Positions 22,418 through 34,668 of a stretch of DNA of 64,000 nucleotides are shown piece by piece. Position 1 is the stretch's first letter, and every line of letters starts with the position of its first letter. The DNA lies in the NCBI GenBank assembly GCA_024291935.2, contig CM044311.1, positions 23,688,001 through 23,752,000 on the forward strand, written 5' to 3'. Source of the DNA: Okapia johnstoni. Its lineage: Eukaryota; Chordata; Mammalia; Artiodactyla; Giraffidae. The notes beneath the pieces are model-generated. The model was not told the DNA's origin, searched no databases, and saw only the letters and a program-made list of their open reading frames with translations. The position numbers and the translations under genes are program-made.

Positions 22418-22558
22418 CCAGGATCCTGTGTCCATAGGATTCTACAGGCAAGAATAATGAGTTGTCATTCTCTTCTCTAGGGGATCTTCCCAACTCAAGC
22501 ATCAAACCCGAGTCTCCTGCATTGCAGGCAGATCTGACTGAGCTATAAGGGAAGCCCC
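22418..22558 (-). mobile_element. Bov-tA SINE, tail missing
   Basis: Antisense body and head ('ctgagctataagggaagccc' on the right). The Bov-A tail on the left stops at about 'gatcctgtgtccatagg', so the SINE lacks its 3' end. Confidence 0.8.
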
Positions 22559-22680
22559 AAGTGAAATATATAGAATTGTAAAAGCCATATTGTAGCTTGG
22601 AGTAGACTGTGCATCTTAAAAACATAAACAGAATTACAGAATGCAGAAATAAAGAAAAGCTAATGGTCACCATATGTGTA

Positions 22681-23405
22681 TGTATTAGTCAGCTAGGGTT
22701 GTCAGAACAGAGCACCAAAGACTGAGTGGCTTAAACAAGGGAAATCACTTTTTTCCCAAATCTGGAGGATGGGAGTCAAAGATTAAGGTGTTGGTTGGTT
22801 TTAAGAGGTATCTCTTCTTGCCTTGAAGACAGCCTCCTTCCTGCTGTGTCTCACATGGCCTCTCCTCTGTGTGGATGCCCTGCTGTTGTCTCTGCATATT
22901 TCTGTTAACACCAGCTTTACTGGATTAAGGCCCTAACCTTAGGACCAGATTCGGCTGGAGAAGACTCTTGAGAGTCCCTTGGACAGCAAGGAGATCAAAC
23001 TAGTCAATCCTAAGGAAAATCAACCCTGAATATTCACTGGAAGGCCTGATGTTGAGGCTGAAGGTCCAATAATTTGGCCACCTGATGTGACGAGCTGACT
23101 CATTGGAAAAGACTCTGATGCTGGGAAAGATTTAGGGCAGGAATAGAAGGAGGTGACAGAGGGTGAGATGGTTCGATGGCATCACCGACTCAATGCACAT
23201 GAGTTTGAGCAAACTCCAGGGGATAGTGAAGGACAGGGAAGCCTGGCCTGCTGCATTTCATGGGGTCACAAAGAATTGGATATGACTTGGCAACTGAACA
23301 ACAACAACAACAGCCTTTTCAAAGGCCTTATTTCCAAATACAGTGACAATGGGGTTAGAGCTTTAACTTATAGATTTTGAGGGTCACACAATTTAGTCCA
23401 CAACA
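22681..23405 (-). mobile_element. MLT1 (ERVL-MaLR) LTR, split by BovB
   Basis: Antisense MLT1 blocks at 22681-22953 ('tgtattagtcagctaggg', 'gactgagtggcttaaacaa', 'tctcacatggcctctcctct') and 23313-23405 ('ttatttccaaatacagtgac', 'cacacaatttagtccacaac') join in order across the BovB. Confidence 0.82.
22954..23312 (+). mobile_element. BovB 3' end inside MLT1
   Basis: From 'ctggagaagactcttgagag' to an (AAC)n tail. It carries several small indels relative to other copies and is an older-type tail. Confidence 0.88.
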
Positions 23406-23989
23406 ATATGGAACCACACTGACAACTGGTTTTCTTCTTCATGTTTGGCTTCATATGTTTTCTATGACACTTAAATATGGAATTTTCATTTTCTATGCTG
23501 GCTCATAATTTAATAACTGATTTTGTTGACCAGAAATGCTTTCTCTCCATTTTTTTTGACTAGCCCATTCTGCTCAAAGTGGTTGTTCATCTCTGCTGCT
23601 TCTTCCCTATTAATTCCCAATGTTTTATCTTCTGATTTTAATGTGTTAAACACTTCAGGAAAACACCACATGTCTTAAAAAAAAAATTATGTTTCTTTCG
23701 ATGGGTCCACCCATTCCAAGTTCCATGACCATTGAAGTCTTACACATCCTGCATGACTTCTGTAAACAAATCCAATACTGTAACACATTTCCTAACCCTA
23801 ACCTCTAAGTAGAAATTGTTACTCTAGTCTTTCTATATCCACTGTGCCTGTTGGATGGCTCTATTAGAGTAATTCTGATTTCAGTGTGTTTGTTTGTTTA
23901 AAAGTCTGTGTCTTCTACAAGAAAGTAAAAATGTGATATGAATGTGGCTTACTAACCAGGATATATTGAGCCTCAAAAATGTTATGCAT
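23406..23989. other. Unique DNA
   Basis: Nothing recognised. Confidence 0.5.
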
Positions 23990-24094
23990 GGGACTTCCCT
24001 GGCAGTCTAGTGTTTAAGACTCTGTAATTCCACTCCAGGGGCCACAGATTCAGTCCCGAACTAAGATTTTGGCAGGCTATAGCCACAAAATATA
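23990..24094 (+). mobile_element. CHR-2-type SINE, truncated
   Basis: tRNA-like head 'gggacttccctggcagtcta' and 'aagactctgtaattccactc', then an A/T-rich end. The long CHR-2 body is missing. Confidence 0.75.
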
Positions 24095-24184
24095 TATTTT
24101 TTTGTTTAGATTTTAAAGTGTTACATATAGTCTCTTGGTTTACCACCTATTCCATGGGTTATTCTTGTTCAGAAAGAACAATTC

Positions 24185-24322
24185 AACACACTGAGCCTTG
24201 GTTTCCTTGTCATGAAAATGGAATTATAATACATTCCTTATAGGATTGAATGGGGAAATATGTGAGAAACTCTAGCAAATGTTTGGTGTTTAGTAGATTC
24301 TTGGTGCATAATTACCTAGATC
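24185..24322 (+). mobile_element. MIR SINE
   Basis: 'actgagccttggtttccttg' and 'catgaaaatggaattataat' match the MIR core. 'aggattgaatggggaaatat' and 'tagtagattcttggtgca' match its 3' part in order. Confidence 0.65.
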
Positions 24323-24355
24323 TAAATATACAATTATCTTTGTTCATTAAATCCT

Positions 24356-24766
24356 AGAGAGTTGGACCATAAAGAAGACACAGCACAGAAGAATTGATGT
24401 TTTTGAACTGTGGTGTTGGAGAAGACCCTTGAGAGTCCCTTGGACTGCAAGGAGATCAAACCAGTCAATTCTAAAAGAAATAAATCCTGAATATTCATTG
24501 TAAGGACAGATGCTGAAGCTGAAACTCCAATACTTTGGCCACTTGATGGGAAGAGCTGACTCATTAGAAAAGACCCTGATGCTGGGAAACATTGAAGGTG
24601 GGAGGAGAAGGGGACACCAGAGGTGAGAAGGTTGGATGATATCACTGAGTCAATGGACATGAGTTTGAGCAAGCTCTGGGAGTTGGTAAAGGACAGGGAA
24701 GCCTGGCATGCTGCAGTCCATGGGATCACAAAAAGTTAGGCATGACTGAGTGACTGAACAACAACA
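24356..24766 (+). mobile_element. BovB 3' end
   Basis: From 'gagagttggaccataaagaa' to 'gactgaacaacaacaatt'. The open frames at 24334-24729 are antisense translations of it. Confidence 0.9.
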
Positions 24767-26699
24767 ATTAAATCCTAAATGTGGAAGATTGGATGCATAT
24801 ATTTTACCTAGTTGATGAGATAATGGTGGACCCAGGCTTTGTGGGATGGGACCTGAAGCTTACATATTTTGCAGTACAATTTTAAGCAATAATACAAGAT
24901 TAAGAATATAAAATTACATTATACCACAAATATTTACTTTGAGAGATAAAGGAGTCATAATGAATTGCACATTTAAAAAATAATTGATAGAAATCAAAAA
25001 ATGCAGAATCACATCCTTCTTTGTCTTAAATGACTGCCTAATACATAGCTTATATTTTATATGTTTGGCTACATAGTCTTAGATCATTTTTTTTAATTTC
25101 ATACAGACTCTGCAATAGCATTTTGTGCAGAGAAAAATTTTAAAAATTAATCTTAGAATTGTTATGATTGATTTTTTAAACAGATTTCTAGATTTCTTTT
25201 CTCAACCTATTATTGCCAATGACATAATAAATTTGAGATTGCTGCCACATTTGAGAATAATTTCTATTGAGTTATATTCATATATGAGACAAATAACTTG
25301 AAAGAAGTTTCCCACAGATTGACATGTAGCTTCATGCACTTAAAACATTTCTTGTTGCATCTTAATGGATCACTTAAGACACAATCTCATACAAATTTTT
25401 GCCCTGAACCTTCATGTCAAGTGGCAGATAAGTTCACCTCATAAATAGTAATAGAACCTAGACAACTAGCATAATTTAACTAAACATGAAAGTGTGCACA
25501 AACACATTGGTTCAACTTCCTCTTATTCTAATTCCCAAAATGCCCATGCCTACTATTTCACAGAAATGTTAAAGGTATAAAATGTGAAGGGTAGAAGTTC
25601 AAGTAAAAACAGACAACTGAGTTAGAAAATTTTGTTGATATCCAATTTTCACAATTTTTACAAAGCATATTACCAGTTGGAAGCAGCTGATGCAAATGAT
25701 TCCTATTTATCACTTGGTCCAACACATTATTGGCCTCATGGTAAATCTACCTCTGATTATTGCACCCATCTTTTGAATAGAAGCACAATAATACAAAGTG
25801 ATGGTTTCAAAGAAAAGAGGATTTCAATGTTCCTTAAAGCATGAGTCAGATTTGAAGACAATAATTGGTCAGAAAAAAAAGAGAAGAGGGAGTGGAAGAA
25901 ATAAATGAGGAAAATCATACAGTGTGTATGTGGTGACCATAAATAGGAGATTAGCTAATGTAGGGATTGGAGGAACTGACAGGTTTGAAATAAGAGTGAG
26001 GTATAACTGTACACTGCTTAAAATAATGAGCTGTGGGGTGTAGTCTTTATACGACTAGCAGTGGAAGATTTTGAGCAGAGATGAACTATGATCAAAGTGC
26101 TAGAACACAGATGAAGGAGCTAAGGGACAGAGGCATTACATGAACTGCAATTTGGAGAGAAAGTCCACATCATGAAAACATGTGAACTGGGCATTGATAC
26201 ATATTTTTCAGTCTCCAAGACTCATACCAAACTCTAGCACAAATGACAATGTCCCTTTCTGTATTGTTTCAACTGCACAACACAAAAAGGTGAATCAGAT
26301 GATTGATATTATATAGTGTAACCATACAGCAAGAAATATGTTTTGATTGGTTTGTAGAAATGTTAATGTATTTGTAGCAAATGTTAGAATACTATTTCTT
26401 TTTTGAAGCACTCTACACTTAATTAAAAATAAACAGAAAGGCCTCATGATAAACAAAAGATGAAAAAATTATAATTCAATAATAAGAATCATATTTAAAT
26501 GTATTGAATGAATGAGGTTTGTTACTTATGAATTATATAGTGATATCTATAAAGACAAAGGATTATCCTCTAATTTTCCATATATTTCACAGTTTAACAT
26601 ACAGGGTATGCTTAAATCAATGACTACTAAAAGTACATGTCAAAAAACATGATCCAGAAAAACAAGATGAAAAAATAATCCTCTAAAAATATTTTTTTT
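24767..26699. other. Mostly unique AT-rich DNA
   Basis: About 1.9 kb without a named feature. The stretch near 25960-26130 (for example 'agtggaagattttgagcaga') has the feel of an old mammal-wide repeat, but I cannot assign it. The 70-residue frame at 25632-25844 has no recognisable domain. Confidence 0.4.
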
Positions 26700-27000
26700 A
26701 TTTAATTTTTACATCAGATTTATTGAGAGGTAATTTGTAGTAAAATGAACTTTTTTCAAGGGAACATTTCAATGAATTCTGATATATGAACACAGTCATG
26801 TTACCATCACCAGAGTTGAAAAATAGACTGTCAACCATTTGCAATTGATCCACACCCCCCCCCCACATCTTTAGCCAGGAGCAACTCTATGACTCTAGTC
26901 TTTATAATTCTGAGTTCTACAGAATGTCATATAATTTTGACTTTTGCAGAATGACTTCTGCAACATGACTCTTTACTTCACAAGCATTTACTTCTTCAAA
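26700..27000 (-). mobile_element. Ancient L1 3' UTR remnant
   Basis: 'atcagatttattgagaggta', 'atgttaccatcaccagagtt' and 'gactctagtctttataattc' resemble antisense L1M-type 3' UTR in order. A C9-10 run lies near 26853. Confidence 0.5.
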
Positions 27001-27329
27001 GCCAGCAACATAGAGAGAATTTCTAACTTCTGGAAGGTCTCTCAGTTCCTTTGATTAATCCAAACATAGTGAGGATAATTGTCCAATTAATTAATTCAAA
27101 ATCAATAGATTTGGACCTTAATTACATCTGTAAATATCTTTCATTTTATGAAAAGGGATATTTCATAATTATAAGATGGTTATTTCATCATGAAGATATG
27201 TTTCTTAATTGTATATTTGTTTAATAATAGACCTTTAAATATGCAAATCCAAATCTTATAGACATTAAAGGAGTAGTGAGATTTAGTGTTCTGAAATCTC
27301 TAAATATAGCAAAAGCAGATGGTTACAAA
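27001..27329. other. Unique AT-rich DNA
   Basis: Nothing recognised. Confidence 0.5.
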
Positions 27330-27690
27330 GTAACCACATTGCTGATGGGAATGCAAGATAATACAACCACTTTGAAAAGCAATATAGTTGCTTCCTATAA
27401 AAATAAACATTTAGCATTTTACCAGTCAATCCCTGCTTCCCTAGAGCATCAACCCAGTAAAAAGAACAATCTATGTCTTCACAAAGATTTTTATAAGAAA
27501 TGTTCTTAGCAGCATTTTTCATGATAATCTTAAACCAGTAATTATAAAAAGACCTTCTGACTGGAAAATAGATAAATTATGGCAATACTATGCAATGGAA
27601 TATTGCTAGATAATACAAAGAAACAAGTTACCCACATATATTTAATACGAAAACAGAGGAATTAAAAATACTCATACTAAGAAACCAGAT
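27330..27690 (+). mobile_element. L1 ORF2/3' UTR junction fragment
   Basis: 'cattgctgatgggaatgcaa', 'accactttgaaaagcaatat', 'actatgcaatggaatattgc' and 'agaaaccagatacaaagc' give the terminal L1 ORF2 and downstream text in sense order. The short frames at 27276-27522 are part of it. Confidence 0.7.
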
Positions 27691-27717
27691 ACAAAGCAAA
27701 CACAAACCCAAAAAAAG

Positions 27718-28005
27718 ACCCTGAAGCCATATGATTGCCAGGAACCATGAATAGCAAGAAAATGAAACCTGTGCCCTACAGCTGCAAGGAAATGAACACT
27801 GCCCACATCCTGCAGAGGCCTAGGAGTGGCTCTTCCCCAGTACAATCACTGAGGAGGCTGCTGTTCCAACCAACTGAATGGCAGACTAGGGAGACCCTGA
27901 AGCACAGAACCTAGTTTAGCTGTACCTGTAATTCTGACCTAAATGTGTACTGTTAGTTTTTAAGCCATTAAGCTTGGGGAAGCTTGTCATACAGCATTAA
28001 ACAAC
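27718..28005 (+). mobile_element. MLT1-type LTR 3' part
   Basis: 'ctacagctgcaaggaaatga', 'gagaccctgaagcacagaac' and 'tagtttttaagccattaagc' follow the order of the 3' half of an MLT1 LTR. The 5' half is missing. Confidence 0.6.
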
Positions 28006-28328
28006 AGCCTCTACTATCCTTAAGTAAAGAGATCATGTGGCCATCTCAGTTCAACTGTATCATCAACATGATCCTAAGAACACAGTATCACAGTTATGAT
28101 GTATCTCTTTTGTCACTTATTCATAGAGAAGCCACTTAAACTCTTTTTTTTTTAAGTACTAATCCTTCTCTCTCCCCATCTCAGTCTCAGTTTGTTGGTC
28201 TCTATGTCAGAGTTTTGCCAAGAGAACGCACTGGTAACAGCAAACACCCTCTTCCAACAACACAAGAGAAGACTCTACATGTGGACATCACCAGATGGTG
28301 AACACTGAAATCAGGTTGACCATATTCT

Positions 28329-29276
28329 TTGCAGCCAAAGATGGAGAAGCTCTATACAGTCAGCAAAAACAAGACCGGGAGCAGACTATGGCTCATTCAT
28401 GAATTCCTTATTGCCAAATTCAGACTTAAATTGAAGAAAGTAGGGGAAACCACTAGTCCATTCAGGTATGACCTACATCAAATCCCTTATGAGTATACAG
28501 TAGAAGCGACAAATAGATTTAAGGGACTAGATCTGTTAGACAGAGTGCCTGATGAACTATGGACAGAGGTTCGTGACATTGTACAGGAGACAGGGATCAA
28601 GAAAATCCCCATGGACAAGAAATGCCAAAAAGCAAAATGGCTGTCTGAGGAGGATTTACAGATAGCTGTGAAGAGAAGAGAAGCAAAAAGCAAAGGAGAA
28701 AAGGAAAGATATTCCCATCTGAAAGCAGAGTTCCAAAGAATCGCAAGGAGAGATAAGAAAGCCTTCCTCAGTGATCAATGCAAAGAAGTAGAGGAAAACA
28801 ACAGATTGGGAAAGACTAGAGATCTCTTCAAGAAAATTAGAGATACCAAAGGAACATTTCATGCAAAGATAGGCTCGATAAAGGACAGAAATGGTATGGA
28901 CCTAACAGGAGCAGAAGATATTAAGAAGAGGTGGCAAGAATACACAGAAGAACTGTACAAAAAAGATCTTCATGACCCAGATAATCATGATGGTGTGATC
29001 ACTCACCTAGAGCCAGACATCCTGGAATGTGAAGTCAAATGGGCCTTAGAAAGCATCACAATGAACAAAGCTAGTGGAGGTGATGGAACTCCAGTGGAGC
29101 TATTTCAAATTCTGAAAGATGATGCTGTGAAAGTGCTGCACTCGATATGCCAGCAAATTTGGAAAACTCAGCAGTGGCCACAGGGCTGGAAAAGTCAGTT
29201 TTCATTCCAATCCCAAAGAAAGGCAATGCCAAAGAATGCCAAACTACAGCACAATTGCACTCATCTCACATGTTAG
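28329..29276 (+). pseudogene. BovB linker and RT N-terminal region
   Basis: Open frame of 315 residues. The first ~20 residues are out of frame relative to BovB protein, because a one-base loss hits the endonuclease SDH block at about 28395, where the frame reads LIHEF. From FLIAKFRLKLKKVG onward the linker is in frame (RVPDELWTEVRDIVQ, KAKWLSEEDLQIAVKRR, IKKRWQEYTEELY). It then enters the RT N-terminus (LESITMNKASGGDGTPVELF). A one-base loss near 29192 turns the last ~35 residues into nonsense. The function was RTE polyprotein; it is now dead. Confidence 0.85.
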
Positions 29277-30030
29277 CAAAGAAATGCTCAAAATTCTCCA
29301 AGCCAGGCCTCAGCAATACATGAACCATGAACTTCCAGATGTTCAAGCTGGTTTTAGAAAAGGCAGAGGAACCAGAGATCAAATTGCCAATATCCGCTGG
29401 ATCATCGAAAAAGCAAGAGAGTTCCAGAAAAACATCTATTTCTGCTTTATTGACTATGCTAAAGCCTTTCACTGTGTGGATCACAATAAACTATGGAAAA
29501 TTCTGAAAGAGATGGGAATACCAGACCATCTGACCTGTCTCTTGAGAAACCTGTATGCAGGTCAGGAAGCAACAGTTAGAACTGGACATGGAACAACAGA
29601 CTGGTTCCAAATAGGAAAAGGAGTATGTCAAGGCTGTATATTGTCACCCTGCTTATTTCACTTATATGCAGAGTACATCATGAGAAACGCTGGGCTGGAA
29701 GAAGCAAAAGCTAGAATCAAGATTGCCAGGAGAAATATCAATAACCTCAGATATGCAGATGACACCACCCTTATGGCAGAAAGTGAAGAAGAACTAAAGA
29801 GCCTCTTGATGAAGGTGAAAGAGGAGAATGAAAAAGTTGGCTTAAAGCTCAACATTCAGAAAACTAAGATCATGGCATCTGGTCCCATCACTTCATGGGA
29901 AATAGATGGGGAAACAGTGGAAACAGTGTCAGACTTTATTTTGGGGGGCTCCAAAATCACTGCTGATGGTGATTGCAGCCATGAAATTAAAAGACACTCT
30001 TGGAAGGAAGGTTATGGCCAACCTAGATAG
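29236..30030 (+). pseudogene. BovB reverse transcriptase palm, YADD retained
   Basis: Open frame of 264 residues covering RT fingers and palm: AGFRKGRGTRDQIANIRWII, motif A as FIDYAKAFHCVDH, GVCQGCILSP, and motif C RYADDTTLM. The catalytic YADD is intact. The normally conserved second aspartate of motif A (AFD) is histidine (codon cac at 29470-29472). The frame is lost near 29996 where about four bases are missing. The remaining thumb and C-terminal sequence continues in another frame to 30577 ([41 protein letters not shown]). Confidence 0.88.
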
Positions 30031-30528
30031 CATATTTAAAAGCAGAGACACTACTTTGCCAACAAAAGTCCGTCTTTTCAAGGCTATGGTTTTTCCAGTG
30101 GTCATGTATGGATGTGAGAGTTGGATGGTGAAGAAAGCTGAGTGCCAAAGAATTGATGCTTTTGAACTGTGGTGTTGCAGAAGACTTTTGAGAGTCCCTT
30201 GGACTGCAAGGAGATCCAATCAATCCATCCTAAAAGAGATCAATCCTGGGTGTTCATTGAAAGGTCTGATGTTGAAGCTGAAACTCCAGTACTTTGGCCA
30301 CGTCATGCAAAGGGTTGACTCATTGGAAAAGACCCTAATGCTGGGTAGGATTGGGGGCAGGAGGAGAAGGGGACGACAGAGGATGAGATGGTTGGATGGC
30401 ATCACCGACTCGATGGACATGGGTTTGGGTAGACTCCAGGAGTTGGTGATGGAGAGAGAGCCCTGGCGTGCTGCAGTTCATGGGGTCGCAAAGAGTCGGA
30501 CACGACTGAGCGACTGCACTGAACTGAA

Positions 30529-30854
30529 TACAAACCTTAAAACAAGACATCTTATCATTTTATTCTTCATATGTTGACATGAAGCATTTTACTCCTCAAA
30601 TTGACTATGTAAATTCAGAACTTAAATAAAATCTCCCTAAATCTCAAATCACTAAGGAGGGTTTGCTCAGTGGTATTACTTCTCCATCATTTCATTATTA
30701 ATATTCCTTAGCAAATAAACTTCATCAGAATTGATCTTTTCCTTTTGAAGTGTGGAGTTCTGGAACAAAATGTAAAGTCACAGAAACATAGCTTCCATAA
30801 ACCTGCAATGGATTAGAATTATGTGGGATTTTAGTATGTAAAATGCTCATAAAT
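30529..30854. other. Unique AT-rich DNA
   Basis: Nothing recognised. Confidence 0.5.
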
Positions 30855-30963
30855 AGTGAATGTGATCTTTTTTTTTTCACAGTTCTTGTTGTTTCTTTTT
30901 TTTTTTTACTTTACAATATTGTATTGCAAAACCAATACAATATTGTAAAGTGAATGTGATCTT
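30855..30963. mobile_element. Short L1-tail insertion forming a perfect hairpin, with 15-bp TSD
   Basis: The 15-mer agtgaatgtgatctt occurs at 30855-30869 and again at 30949-30963. Between the copies are two T runs separated by 'cacagttcttgttgtttc', then 19-bp arms at 30908-30926 and 30933-30951 that are exact reverse complements around a six-base loop. The arm sequence actttacaatattgtattg is, as I recall it, the antisense terminus of the ruminant L1 3' UTR. So both orientations of the L1 end sit in one insertion. Confidence 0.8.
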
Positions 30964-32282
30964 AAACTTCTCTCTTTTTCTCGAATAAAAATGAAGTCCT
31001 TCTCCCTGTTTCTCTGATAAAAATAACATCTGTGGAAAAGATATCAGCATTATGAACCAAAGGCCAAGGCCTATAGAGTGTTCTGTTTTTGTCTCCTCTC
31101 CACTATATCAAGAGATAGGCTAAGACTAGGATAGACTATAGTTTTGTATTTTGGATCTTTTTTTTTTTTCCTAAAGCCAAGCCCTATAAAATCAAAATAA
31201 ATAGCAGTGAGTTACTTAAATTGAAGAGTCAATCACCTAGATTAAATGACATACAAAATGATACATTAGAGTCATTTTGCATCAAAATGAAAATGTTTCT
31301 CCAGCTGGTGAAGTGAATCCTAAGCCACTGAGGACTTGAACATTTAACAAATTGCTCTGCTTGAGCAATCCTGTCAAAAAGGACAGTGATGTCAGACTGA
31401 ACTATAGAGAGGCCCTGATTAATGAAAGTCCCCATATGATGGAGTAAGTTACAACCTTAATGTACAAATAATGAACCTCTATTAAAAGAAAGGGTGTCAT
31501 AAATCAAAATGCTGTAGGGAAACCATAAACCTGTGGCAACATAATGGCCACCAGGGCCCAAGCTGTATTAATCTTGTATGGTGCGATATCATTTCTCTAG
31601 GAGAGATGACTAAATATATCCCATACCAAAGTGAATTATGAGTGTGATAAAGGTTCTGGACTATTCATTTAAGTTAATGGCAAGGTTCATATTGAGATAC
31701 CCCCCTGGTTAACTCCTCCTCTTGATCTGCCTTGAACTCTGCTTCACTGAGACAAATATCAACACGTTCGTCTACATTCTCAGCCTCCCATTTGTCTGAA
31801 ATGCCCTCAGAAACAAAGAAAAAAAAAAGAAAGAAAACACTAAAGGCCAGAAAATTATCTCTCCTTCAAAATATTTCTAGCATTTTTCCCCTTTGGCTAA
31901 TATTATTTAAATCTTCTTTATATATATATTCTATCTTTACTCAGTTACACACATTATTCCATAGCATGTTAGTACTATGTATAGCATTGAAACTTCTATC
32001 TTTTCATATGATTCCTGCATATTTTTCTATCACCATTTGCATATTGGAAATACACCTTCCATCTGAATTAAATTCTAAAGAGCAAAGAAAATATTTAACC
32101 CAAAATACCTTAATGTAACATTTGTTCAGAAAATGTTTTTCACTTACATTTTAATGTAACCGAAGACGTTGTTCATTAGCATACCTTGCTATGTCATGCT
32201 TTGCAACTACCTCCCATGCATAGAAGAGATTCTAGTAGGAAGAACAATCCAAGTTGATTTTTTTATGTATTTTGTGCTTATT
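30964..32282. other. Unique AT-rich DNA
   Basis: No gene or repeat recognised. The 128-residue frame at 31732-32118 contains a Lys-rich stretch from an A-rich run and a hydrophobic part. It lacks a recognisable domain. Confidence 0.45.
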
Positions 32283-32431
32283 AAAAAGTATTTGAATTTT
32301 GGGGCTTCCCTGGTAGTCCAGTGGTTAGGATTCCATGCTCCCAATGCAGGGGCATGGGTTTGATCACTGCTTGGGGAAGTAAGATCCTGCATGCTATACA
32401 GTATGATCAAAAAAAAAAAGTATTTGCATTT
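32283..32431 (+). mobile_element. CHR-2-type short SINE with target duplication
   Basis: tRNA-like head 'ggggcttccctggtagtcca', body 'gcatgggtttgatcactgct' and an A tail at about 32409-32419. The flanking 17-mers aaaaagtatttg(a/c)attt at 32283-32299 and 32415-32431 differ at one base and are a clear target-site duplication. Confidence 0.85.
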
Positions 32432-34312
32432 AGTCTTATCCTATTAGAAATCACTCCTGGTGTGATCACTGTGCTTCAACACTACCTAGAGTAAGATCTA
32501 ATAGTCTCTGTCGGTTTTAGAGGTTCATGTGTTCTCAGTTGTATCATTATTATTTTTACTGTTTATTTGCCTATAATGAATTTAAACTTAGTTCTGGAAA
32601 GGTTTTACGTTCTTCTATATTGGATACATTTATATTGTAAATTCAAATACATCAAATATGCTTCAGTAATTCATAAATAAATCTTCCCTCCTTTGGTAAC
32701 TAGGTCAATTCAGGATGCCATCTCTCTCTCCTTCCCTTTTGTAACATGGTGAACCACTTTTCTAGGCTCATACCTGTTGGCATTTATGCACCCAAAATTC
32801 TATAGTGATGTGAAATCCCAGAGGACCTTTGATTGTTAGTAACTCTGTGTTTTAACATGGGTTCTGTTATCATCTCAGGGTAACAAGCTTACACAACCTT
32901 ACTCTTCATATCTGAATACTGAAGTCGCCATAAAATTCCTCACTTCTAGGTGGAATCAAGGGTAGTGAGTAGGAGGTAAGGGGACTCTTATTTTCCTGCC
33001 TGGTTTTGTGACACACTGAGACTCTAGGTGGTGGTATGTATTTCATGAATTAAATTTGCCAGAAAGGAATATGCTATCTCTAACCTAATAAAACAAATAA
33101 ACAAATAGGATAACCCCTTACAGTGACCAAATCAAGGAAGAGGATCGAATATGGTCATGCAAAAGAAGAGGGAACTGGGTGAATCCTTTGCCAAGGATCA
33201 TACGAAGTCCATCCTGAAGACATGACATTTAAAGCGGCACATAAATTAAGAGAAAGTGTTGGGCATGGGAACAATTGAGAGAAACCTTTTAAACTGGAGA
33301 ACAAACACAACCCTAAAATCACAAATAAATTGAAAAATGTCCTGGAAGAGAAAACTACTTTGCATTTTTGCCATTTGACATTATGACTAGGCAATATCTA
33401 TCAGGGAGAAAGTATAGACATATGTACCCAGATAAGATACAGAAGCCATATTTGTAAGGCATTATGAAAAATTTGGTACTGGTGCTTTAAAACTTTACTG
33501 TGATTGCTTTGTGAAAAGAGGAATGGAGGAGAACAAGAGTAGAGGTAGCAAGATTAGCTTGAGGATAAAGTTGGAGTTTTCTAGAGGAGAAATGATCACA
33601 GTTTAGGATTACAGCCCGTGAAAGAATGAGAACGACTGAAAATACATTCAGACCTAAGCATATCTCAAAAGTTACATACTGAAGGCAAGAATCATGAAAT
33701 AATTTATTGAAATGGAGACAACAGAAAAAAAAACAGATTTGTTGCAAGTGGAGGAAATCAAAGATTTTGTTTTCTTTTGACCACATTAATATAATGATGA
33801 TTGTCATGCTGCCTTGTGGCAGGTGCTCAATAGCCATGTGCAAATAAAAGGGTGACTGAATCAATTAGACTATAAAAATCCAACTGGAGAGAATGTGTAT
33901 ATTCACACATTAGATATGTGTACTATATTTGCTGACACACACATACATATGAATGTTTGTATATATGTATGCAAGCAATATATTAATATCAATATATGTA
34001 TGTATGGATGTATGTAAACACATAATTCCAAGGAGAGTGTTATGGGTAGAATGGGACTGGAAATATAGTTTTGGGAGCTGTCAAATTCAGACTATTGAGG
34101 ACAGAATCCTGGGAGACATCAAAATCTAGAATTATAATAGGCAAAGAGGTACTATAAAAATGCTGAGAAAAAGTAGGCCTCAAAACAGGAGAAAGACCAA
34201 GTGACTACAGTAAAATGAAATGTTATCCTTCAACACAGTTAGATACAAAATCAGGTATTTGCATAAATCTATATATTCAATAAATACCCATTCAACCCAT
34301 ATAAGTCACTGT
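32432..34312. other. Mostly unique; possible old repeat and (TATG) simple DNA
   Basis: About 33480-34190 contains phrases ('tagcttgaggataaagttgg', 'ttgggagctgtcaaattcag', 'gacagaatcctgggagacat') that resemble a mammal-wide ancient repeat I cannot name. It is broken by alternating TA/TG-rich DNA near 33935-34015. No gene is supported. The 125-residue minus-strand frame at 33487-33864 has no domain I recognise. Confidence 0.35.
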
Positions 34313-34322
34313 GCCAGTCCCT

Positions 34323-34595
34323 GCTGCTGCTGCTAAGTCACGTCAGTCGTGTCCGACTCTGTGCGACCCCATAGACGGCAGCCCACCAGGCTCCCCCATC
34401 CCTGGGATTCTCCAGGCACGAATACTGGAGTGGGTTGCCATTTCCTCCTCCAGTGCATGAAAGGGAAAAGTGAAAGTGAAGTCGTTCAGTCGTGTCTGAC
34501 TCTTAGCGACCCCATGGACTGTAGCCTACCAGGCTCCTCCGTCCATGGGATTTTCCAGGCAAGAGTACTGGAGTGGGGTGCCATTGCCTTCTCCG
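34323..34595 (-). mobile_element. BOV-A2 SINE with target duplication
   Basis: Two Bov-A monomers with a (CTG)n tail on the left. The decamer gccagtccct occurs at 34313-34322 and 34596-34605, an exact target-site duplication. Little divergence is visible between its monomers and those of the other BOV-A2 copies, which suggests a young insertion. Confidence 0.93.
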
Positions 34596-34668
34596 GCCAG
34601 TCCCTAAGACACAGGAAATAAAAAGAAGTATAGGACTTGGATACCATCTTTGAGACCCTTATCGTAAT

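Larger units (their letters stand above)
28209..30528 (+). mobile_element. BovB LINE, 2.3 kb, 5' truncated
   Basis: Begins in the C-terminal endonuclease region ('agttttgccaagagaacgca') and continues through linker, RT and C-terminal domain to the 3' end 'cgactgcactgaactgaa'. It is about three quarters of a full BovB and the longest contiguous RT-bearing copy on the plus strand. At least four frame breaks are visible: in the SDH block near 28395, near 29192, near 29239 and near 29996. Confidence 0.95.

Noticed and set aside
23790..23815. Telomere-like cctaaccctaacc
   Set aside because: Only about two units in unique sequence. No array.
31732..32118. A 128-residue frame with a lysine-rich part and hydrophobic segments
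   Set aside because: The composition follows A-rich and T-rich DNA. There is no recognisable domain, promoter or polyadenylation context.
33935..34015. Possible CRISPR-like or satellite array
   Set aside because: It is irregular TATG/TGTA low-complexity DNA without fixed unit or spacers. No CRISPR array would be expected in this genome.
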